Shown piece by piece: positions 58,357-64,000 of a stretch of 64,000 bases of DNA. The stretch comes from Streptomyces sp. NRRL F-5630 (lineage in GTDB: Bacteria > Actinomycetota > Actinomycetes > Streptomycetales > Streptomycetaceae): assembly GCF_000719475.1 (NCBI RefSeq), contig NZ_JOGO01000024.1, forward strand, positions 1 through 64,000. Direction: 5' to 3'. How positions within the stretch are numbered: position 1 is the first letter of the stretch; every line of letters begins with the position of its first letter. A model generated the notes under the pieces. The model was not told where the DNA came from and searched no databases. It was given only the letters and a program-made list of their open reading frames with translations. The position numbers and the translations under genes are program-made.

Positions 58357-59337
58357 ATGACCCCACCCCGTGCCCAGACCGACGCACCGCGGGCCACCGC
58401 GGCCCCGGCCCCGGGCGGAGCGGCTGACGCCTCGGCGCCGCCTCGCAGGCCGCCCGCCTCGCGGGTGAGGCGGTGGCTGGGCGGCAGTCCGCTCGGCCTC
58501 TTCCTCACCGCGCCGTACACCGCCTACGTCCTCGTCGTGTTCGTCATCCCGTTCGGGGCCGGGGTGTGGATGGCGTTCCACGACTACTTCTTCACCGCGC
58601 CCGGTGTCTCCGTGCCCCATCCGTTCGTCGGCCTGGACAACTTCACCGAGGTCCTGGGGGAGACGGAAACCCGGCGGGCCTTCGGCAACCTCGCGCTGTT
58701 CATGGCCATCAACGTCCCGCTGACCGTGGTGCTCGCCCTCGCGCTGGCGTCGTGGCTGAACGCGGTGACCCGCTGGCGGGGCTTCTTCCGGATCGCCTAC
58801 TACGTCCCGTACGTGACGGCCTCGGTGGCCACCCTCGCCGTCTGGCTGTTCCTGTTCAACGGCTCCGGCGCGGTCAACCACGTGCTCGGCTCCTACGCCC
58901 CGGACCCCTCGTGGCTGGCGAACAAGCACCTGGTGATGCCGCTCATCGCGGTGTACGTCACCTGGAAGCAGCTCGGGCTCTACATCCTGCTCTACCTCGC
59001 GGCTCTCCAGAACGTGCCCAAGGAACTGCACGAGGCGGCCCTGACGGACGGTGCGGGACGCTTCCAGGCGTTCCGCGCGGTCACCCTGCCCGCCGTCCGC
59101 CCCGTCACCTCGCTGGTCGTCCTGCTCTCCGTCATCACGGCCGGACAGATCTTCACCGAACCGTTCCTGCTCACGGGCGGCGGCCCGGGCGGCGCCTCCC
59201 TCACCCCGGCGCTGCTCGTGTACCAGCGGGGCATCGCCCAGGGGGAGCCGGACGCCGCGGCCGCCATCGGGCTGATTCTGGTGACCGGCGTGCTCATCAT
59301 CGCGACCGTCGCCCGGCGCGTCACGGAAAGGGACTGA
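58357..59337 (+). CDS. ABC sugar permease 1 (MalF-like)
   Basis: 326 residues, six membrane helices after a 45-residue Pro/Ala-rich cytoplasmic start. The EAA loop that docks the ATPase is LHEAALTDGAGRFQAFRAVTLP. Periplasmic helix ends (FNGSGAVNHVLG, FLLTGGGPGGASLTPALLV) are those of oligosaccharide permeases. It follows the binding protein by 11 bases. No ATP-binding subunit is encoded, so like many Streptomyces sugar importers it probably uses a shared MsiK-type ATPase. Confidence 0.92.
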   Translation: MTPPRAQTDAPRATAAPAPGGAADASAPPRRPPASRVRRWLGGSPLGLFLTAPYTAYVLVVFVIPFGAGVWMAFHDYFFTAPGVSVPHPFVGLDNFTEVLGETETRRAFGNLALFMAINVPLTVVLALALASWLNAVTRWRGFFRIAYYVPYVTASVATLAVWLFLFNGSGAVNHVLGSYAPDPSWLANKHLVMPLIAVYVTWKQLGLYILLYLAALQNVPKELHEAALTDGAGRFQAFRAVTLPAVRPVTSLVVLLSVITAGQIFTEPFLLTGGGPGGASLTPALLVYQRGIAQGEPDAAAAIGLILVTGVLIIATVARRVTERD

Positions 59338-59338
59338 C

Positions 59339-60172
59339 ATGGACCGCGTCCTGCGAGGTCTGCGCTACGCCGCGCTCGGTCTCGGTGCCGTCGCCGCGCT
59401 GCTGCCGTTCTACTACATGATCATCGGCGCGCTGCAGAAGAAGCGCGACAGCAGTCCGCGCGGCCTGCTGCCCGATCCGGCCAACCTCACTCTCGCCAAC
59501 CTCACGGGCATCGACGCCTCCTTCAACCTCGTCGGCGCTCTCGCCAACTCGCTGATCGTGACCGCCGGGGTGATGGCCTGCACGCTCGTCTTCGGCCTGC
59601 TGGCCGGGTACGCGCTGGCGATCCTGCGGTTCCGGGGCCGCGGCATGCTCTTCGCCCTGGTGCTGCTGGTCCAGGCGATCCCCTTCCAGCTGCTGATGAT
59701 CCCGCTGTACGTGATGGTCGTGCGCTACTTCGGCCTCGCCGACAGCTACGCCGGCATGATCCTGCCGTTCGCCGTCAACTCCGTCGCGGTGCTCATCTTC
59801 CGCCAGTACTTCTTGCAGATCCCCAGGGAGATCTTCGACGCGGCCCGCATGGACGGGGCGGGCGAACTGCGCATCCTGCGCTCGGTGGCGGTGCCGCTGG
59901 TGCGCCCCGCGGTCCTCACGGCCATGCTCGTCACCTTCATCGGCCCCTGGAACGAGTTCCTGTGGCCCTTCCTGGTGACCAAGGACGAGGGGATGCAGCC
60001 GCTGGCCGTGAGCCTGGCGAACTTCTCCCAGTCCAACTCCACCTTCCAGGCCAACCCCATGGGTGCGGTGCTCGCCGGAGCCTGTGTGCTGGCGGTGCCC
60101 GCCGTGGTCCTGTTCGTGCTCTTCCAACGCCATTTCACCTCGGCCAACCTCGGCTCCGCGATCAAAGGCTAG
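59339..60172 (+). CDS. ABC sugar permease 2 (MalG-like)
   Basis: 277 residues, six helices. EAA motif EIFDAARMDGAGELRILRSVAVPL; N-terminal LPFYYMIIGALQKKRDS and C-terminal RHFTSANLGSAIKG are typical MalG-type ends. The ATG is 1 base after the stop of permease 1 and the stop is 2 bases before the GH130 ATG, so the genes form one tight operon. It pairs with permease 1 to form the membrane channel. Confidence 0.93.
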   Translation: MDRVLRGLRYAALGLGAVAALLPFYYMIIGALQKKRDSSPRGLLPDPANLTLANLTGIDASFNLVGALANSLIVTAGVMACTLVFGLLAGYALAILRFRGRGMLFALVLLVQAIPFQLLMIPLYVMVVRYFGLADSYAGMILPFAVNSVAVLIFRQYFLQIPREIFDAARMDGAGELRILRSVAVPLVRPAVLTAMLVTFIGPWNEFLWPFLVTKDEGMQPLAVSLANFSQSNSTFQANPMGAVLAGACVLAVPAVVLFVLFQRHFTSANLGSAIKG

Positions 60173-60174
60173 GT

Positions 60175-61254
60175 ATGCCCCAGCTCAGCACCCCCACCGC
60201 CCTCCCCTACACCCTGCGCAGGGTCGGCGTGCTCATGAGCCCCGATCCCGCCGACCCCCTGGAGGCGGAGGGCGTCCTCAACCCGGGCACCGCCAGGGCA
60301 CCCGACGGGCAGCTCTACCTGTTCCCGCGCATGGTCGCGGAGGGCAACGTCTCGCGCATCGGCCGGGCCCGCGTGGTCGTCGAGGACGGTGTGCCGGTCG
60401 GTGTCGAGCGGCAGGGCGTGGTGCTCGCGCCGGAGGAGGGCTTCGAGCGGGGCGCGGGCAACGCCGGGGTGGAGGACCCCCGGATCACGTTCCTCGCCGA
60501 CCTGGGCGTGTACGTCATGACGTACGTGGCCTACGGCCCGCTCGGTCCCCGGCCCGCCCTGGCCGTCTCCACGGACACCGTCGCCTGGCGCCGCCTCGGC
60601 CCGCTGCACTTCGCGTACCGGCCGGAACTCGCCACCGACCTGAACTTCTTCCCCAACAAGGACCTCGTGTTCTTCCCGGAGGTCGTGCCGGGCCCGGACG
60701 GGCGGCCGAGCTTCGCGATGCTGCACCGCCCGATGTGGGACCTGGAGTGGCTGCGACCGGGGGAGGGCGCCCCCGCGCCCGCCGGGATCAGTGACGGGCG
60801 GCCCTCGATCTGGATCGCCTACGCCGACGCCGAGGAGGTCTCCCGCGACCTCTCCGCGCTCACCTCGCTGCGGCACTCCGCCCCGGTGGCCGGGCCCGAG
60901 ATGCCCTTCGAGGTCGCCAAGATCGGGGCGGGCCCGCCGCCGGTGCGGGTGCCTGAGGGCTGGCTCCTCATCCACCACGGCGTGACCGGCCCGGTCGCCA
61001 GGGGCTTCGAGCTCAGCCACGGCGCGGTCTACCGGGCGGGCGGCATCCTCCTCGACCCGGACGACCCCTCCCGGGTGCTGGCCCGCTCGCCCGAGCCGTG
61101 GCTCTCGCCGGAGACGCGCGAGGAGACGGTGGGCACCCTGGGCAACGTCGTCTTCCCCACGGCCGTCGAGCGGATAGCCGGCACGACGTATGTCTTCTAC
61201 GGCATGGCGGACAGCGCGATCGGGGTCGCCGCCCTGGAGCGCACCGACCACTGA
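60175..61254 (+). CDS. GH130-family mannosidase/mannoside phosphorylase
   Basis: 359 residues, no signal peptide, so cytosolic. Five-bladed propeller features of GH130: VLNPGTARAPDGQLYLFPRM, the catalytic loop NAGVEDPRITFLADLGVYVMTY with the general-acid candidate Asp101, LVFFPEVVPGPDGRPSFAMLHRP, a VPEGWLLIHHGVTGP strand and final PTAVERIAGTTYVFYGMAD. GH130 enzymes act on beta-mannosides by phosphorolysis or hydrolysis; which one cannot be decided here. Last gene of the importer operon, so it should process the imported oligosaccharide. A hairpin follows. Confidence 0.88.
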   Translation: MPQLSTPTALPYTLRRVGVLMSPDPADPLEAEGVLNPGTARAPDGQLYLFPRMVAEGNVSRIGRARVVVEDGVPVGVERQGVVLAPEEGFERGAGNAGVEDPRITFLADLGVYVMTYVAYGPLGPRPALAVSTDTVAWRRLGPLHFAYRPELATDLNFFPNKDLVFFPEVVPGPDGRPSFAMLHRPMWDLEWLRPGEGAPAPAGISDGRPSIWIAYADAEEVSRDLSALTSLRHSAPVAGPEMPFEVAKIGAGPPPVRVPEGWLLIHHGVTGPVARGFELSHGAVYRAGGILLDPDDPSRVLARSPEPWLSPETREETVGTLGNVVFPTAVERIAGTTYVFYGMADSAIGVAALERTDH

Positions 61255-61266
61255 CGGCCCGCACCC

Positions 61267-61316
61267 GAAGAGGCGCACCGCCGACGGATCACCTCCCGTC
61301 GGCGGTACGCCTCTTC
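61267..61316. terminator. Long hairpin between GH130 and PL8 genes
   Basis: GAAGAGGCGCACCGCCGACGG pairs with CCGTCGGCGGTACGCCTCTTC with a single mismatch across an 8-base loop. It lies between the convergent genes and can end both. Confidence 0.85.
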
Positions 61317-61327
61317 GTGCCCAGGCC

Positions 61328-63517
61328 CTAGTCCAGCGCCCGCGTCACCGTCCTGCCGAGGTCCGCGCCCGTGCCGAGGGCGAAGTCGCCCCGGCGGGTA
61401 CGGCCCCGGGAGGTGAGGGTGACCGTGACCCGGAGGCCGGGCCGGTCCGGGTTGGCCACGCTCACCACGGGCGAGCGGCCCGTCCGGTCGAGGAGGACGA
61501 GGGCGGGCTGGTCCACGAGGAGGGTGCTCCCGCCGCCCAGGTCGAGGTCGCCGGGCTCGTGGAAGACCGCCATCGTCAGCCGGAGCCGGGGATGGGTGAC
61601 GGCCTGCACCCGCTCGTCGTTGCGCAGGGCCCGCACCACCGGCCTGGCCGCGTACTCCCTGACCCGGCCGGGGGTGGCGCCGGGCAGGACGATGTAGGCG
61701 TACCCGGCGTCCTCCGGGGCGGTGCCGTGGTCGAAGAAGAGCGTGAAGGCGTCGCGTTCGACCGGGTCGCGGTCGATCCAGCTCCCGCGCTGCTTCTTGC
61801 GGGAGACCTTCAGCGGGCCGCCCTCGGGGAAGACGTAGCCGATCTCGTCGTTGTACGCCCAAGTGGCCGTCACCGGCGCGGAGTCGGTGCCGGGGCGCAC
61901 GGCCCGCCCGCCGACGGTGGCGTTGGCGCGCGCCGCCCCCTGGTTGACGGTCGTGTGGACGGCGTGGGCGGAGGTGGAGCTGATCCCGGTGCCGAGCACC
62001 ACCAGCTCGTCGTCGAAACAGAAGTAGCTCTTGAGCCCCTTGGTCCCGTACCGGTCCAGGGTGAGGACGCAGGCGCCGTACCGCCCGTCGCTGACGCCGC
62101 CGGTGAAGCTCCCCTGGTTGTCGGGGCTGGAGGCCGAGGTCACCTTGGCGTACGGCGCGGTCACGCCGGGGTAGTGGGACCAGTCGAAGGCGGGGACGAG
62201 GTCGTCGTACTCCCGGTTGGTGACCTGGATCGAGGTGGCCCCGGACGCGTTCCAGGCGATCTCGTTGCCGACCTCGGGCCGGAGCGTGGAGCGGTACTCG
62301 CTGCCTTTCATCCGGGGGGAGTTGATCCTCGTGAAGACGCCGTAGCCGTCCCGAAGGTGGGAGGAGAACTCCGACCGCCAGAAGTACTTGTGCCCGGTGA
62401 CGCCGCTGCCCCGGCTCCGGCCGCGGATGTTGTCGGCCAGGAGCGCGTACTGGGCCGACCTGGCCTCGTCGGCGCGGGCCATCCGGTCCAGCGGCTCCAG
62501 GAAGTCCGCCGCGTAGCTCGTGACGCCGTCGATGGTGTTGGGCGGCCGGTAGCCGAGGTACAGCATCCCGATCTCCCCGCGGATCAGCCACCGTGTGCCG
62601 TCGAGGATGTAGAAGGCCACGGCGTCGATGTCCTCGGGCGAGAAGCCGAAGCTCGTGCCGCGCGCCACGTCGGCCCAGGCCGCGACGATGGTGAAGAGCG
62701 TCATGCCGTAGCCCTCGCTGTAGAGCTGCGCGCCGTGCGCCCAGAAGCTGGAGTCGGCCTGCACGGACTCCTTGACCCCGCCGCTGCGGTCGACCGTCAC
62801 CGTCTGCGCCATGGTGAGGTAGCCCTGGCGGATGTCGTCCGGGGCGTGCTTGGCGACCGCCTCGTAGAGGTAGTTCTCGGTGCGCCAGGAGCCGTTTGCC
62901 CCGACCGGGTCACGCCGCCCGGTGTTGTGGGCGTAGGCCACCTCCCGGGCCTCGGCGCTGAGTTCGTCACCGACGAAGACCGACACCCGCCCCATGGCCA
63001 TGGAGGTGCCGATCTCGGTCTCCCACCAGTTGGTGCAGGTCGGCTCGGCCGTGTCCCAGTGGAGCAGGGCGCGGTTCAGCGCCTCGGTCAACTCCGGCCT
63101 GCCATGCCCCTCCAGCTCCGGGTCCCGGTAGGCGTGGGCCATCGCCATCATGCGGTACAGCGCCTGGTACGGCGACCACACCCGGCCGTTCGCGGAACTG
63201 GTGGTGTCGGCGTAGTCCACGTCCGGCCAGGACCCGTCGGGGCGCAGGGACGCCGCGTAGGACAGGGCCTCGGAAGCGCGGGCGAGGAAGATGCCGTTGG
63301 CCAGCCGCACTTGGTCGCCCTGGGCGAGGAAGCGCTGCTGGAGGCGCTCGATGATGAGCTGGATCTCGTCGGCGGCCGACGGGTCGCCGCCCGCCTCGGC
63401 GGCCCGCGCGAGGGACGGCACCGTCAGCGTCAGTCCGGCCGCGCCCGCGACCAGCCCCAGCCCGCCGAGCAGGACGCGGCGGCGGTCGGGCAGGAAGGCG
63501 GCTCCGGTGTGCGGCAT
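61328..63517 (-). CDS. Secreted PL8-family polysaccharide lyase
   Basis: 729 residues. A Tat-like signal peptide (PDRRRVLLGGLGLVAGAAGL, then ARAAEAGG) is followed by the alpha/alpha-barrel of PL8 enzymes with a catalytic-type Asn (N163 in TNWWETEIG) and the His/Tyr pair (H261 and Y270 in AHGAQLYSEGYG), then RGRSRGSG and the FWRSEFSSHLRDGY strand that starts the beta-domain, with PAFDWSHYPGVTAPY. PL8 lyases cleave hyaluronan, chondroitin or xanthan by beta-elimination at uronic acids. The start ATG follows GAAGGAG. Convergent with the importer operon but sharing its operator, so the gene is part of the same regulon. The Tat export is inferred from the RRR motif. Confidence 0.92.
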   Translation of the reverse strand: MPHTGAAFLPDRRRVLLGGLGLVAGAAGLTLTVPSLARAAEAGGDPSAADEIQLIIERLQQRFLAQGDQVRLANGIFLARASEALSYAASLRPDGSWPDVDYADTTSSANGRVWSPYQALYRMMAMAHAYRDPELEGHGRPELTEALNRALLHWDTAEPTCTNWWETEIGTSMAMGRVSVFVGDELSAEAREVAYAHNTGRRDPVGANGSWRTENYLYEAVAKHAPDDIRQGYLTMAQTVTVDRSGGVKESVQADSSFWAHGAQLYSEGYGMTLFTIVAAWADVARGTSFGFSPEDIDAVAFYILDGTRWLIRGEIGMLYLGYRPPNTIDGVTSYAADFLEPLDRMARADEARSAQYALLADNIRGRSRGSGVTGHKYFWRSEFSSHLRDGYGVFTRINSPRMKGSEYRSTLRPEVGNEIAWNASGATSIQVTNREYDDLVPAFDWSHYPGVTAPYAKVTSASSPDNQGSFTGGVSDGRYGACVLTLDRYGTKGLKSYFCFDDELVVLGTGISSTSAHAVHTTVNQGAARANATVGGRAVRPGTDSAPVTATWAYNDEIGYVFPEGGPLKVSRKKQRGSWIDRDPVERDAFTLFFDHGTAPEDAGYAYIVLPGATPGRVREYAARPVVRALRNDERVQAVTHPRLRLTMAVFHEPGDLDLGGGSTLLVDQPALVLLDRTGRSPVVSVANPDRPGLRVTVTLTSRGRTRRGDFALGTGADLGRTVTRALD

Positions 63518-63653
63518 GAAGGACTCCTTCGGTGCGCCCGGCCTGCGGGCAGTGGTGCCGGACGGCTGATCCGCCGAGGAGGTTCCGTCTCGGCCGACGC
63601 GAACGTGCGGGCGTTCATCCGGTCATGGCCGCCGGGTGGAACACGTAGTGGCT

Positions 63654-63663
63654 AAACCGGTTT
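63654..63663. promoter_or_regulatory. LacI operator AAACCGGTTT upstream of the PL8 gene
   Basis: CTAAACCGGTTTGA at 63652-63665 is identical over 14 bases to the site between lacI and the ABC operon. It lies 137-146 bases before the PL8 ATG. Confidence 0.8.
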
Positions 63664-63665
63664 GA

Positions 63666-64000
63666 GGATGGTGTTCCACAGTTATCCGGTGCCGCTCGCC
63701 CGCGTCAACACCCCGAACGGCGAAACTTCCACGCCTCGGGGCTCTCCCGGTCCGCGCCGGGCGGCGAAGGGGCGCGGCCTCGCCCTGCCGGCCCGTGGTC
63801 CGCGCGTTGACTGCCCCGCGCCGCACGCGCAAGTGGAGGGCCGTGCAACCGAGTTCCGGCGCGATCCCGCCCCGCCCCCTCGGCCGGAAGGGGCGGAGGC
63901 GGTGGAGCCTCCGCTTCCGCGTGTGGTTACCGTACGACCGGTGCTCACGCCTGTGGACGAACGCCGTCGGCCGTGCGCGGGCGCCGCCCAGAATGCGGGA
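63666..64000. other. Right-edge stretch without a visible gene
   Basis: No frame has convincing coding bias. It contains the sequence upstream of the PL8 operator and may hold the beginning of a neighbour beyond the edge, which I cannot support. Confidence 0.4.

Overview
The window is chromosomal DNA from a Streptomyces species. It is very GC-rich with strong G/C bias at third codon positions. It carries the developmental regulator gene adpA with an in-frame TTA codon next to orn and a tRNA-His, a 6C-type actinobacterial small RNA, a mycothiol-dependent maleylpyruvate isomerase-like protein, and several promoters that look leaderless.

Left part (1-14.4 kb). A 5'-truncated sensor kinase and its TTA-containing LuxR-type response regulator precede a Flp pilin-like protein, a TadE/TadG-like pseudopilin, a lipoprotein and an OmpA-domain protein: a piece of a Tad-type surface apparatus. 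Then come a methyltransferase, a P-loop NTPase, a DUF192 protein, a 6C RNA with a perfect terminator hairpin, an aldo/keto reductase, an isoprenyl transferase, a PIN-PhoH protein, a coiled-coil/SLT cell-wall protein with a long leader, an AI-2E family transporter and the ahpC-ahpD peroxide defence operon.

Middle part (14.4-45 kb). tRNA-His, orn and adpA are followed by a long regulatory gap, a universal stress protein and glmS. After a repeat-rich gap with two DnaA boxes and a lipoprotein lies a four-gene branched-chain/leucine acyl-CoA catabolic operon (carboxyltransferase, biotin carboxylase, HMG-CoA lyase, acdH) divergent from a leaderless TetR gene with twin operators. Then follow an MFS pump/hydrolase pair with orphan palindromes, a P-loop kinase, a 61-residue peptide gene, an LCAD-like acyl-CoA dehydrogenase, TesB thioesterase, a cation diffusion facilitator, a SNF2-type helicase, and a CitA/CitB-like two-component system divergent from a GntP permease that is translationally coupled to a 39-codon leader ORF.

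Right part (45-64 kb). An accessory-looking stretch holds small regulator/effector pairs (XRE+SRPBCC, AKR/LuxR, MarR/MFS+PEBP, TetR/MMPL) and two decayed transposase fragments (IS481-like, IS5-like). It ends in a glycan-use locus: LacI regulator, solute-binding protein, two permeases, GH130 enzyme and a secreted PL8 polysaccharide lyase. The LacI/ABC promoter and the lyase gene carry the same AAACCGGTTT palindrome, so the locus probably works as one regulon: the lyase cuts an acidic polysaccharide outside, the ABC importer (using an ATPase from elsewhere) brings in oligosaccharides, and GH130 breaks mannoside linkages inside.

Start codons were chosen by hand from ribosome binding sites, codon bias and family length. 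All family calls come from motif recognition without a database search.
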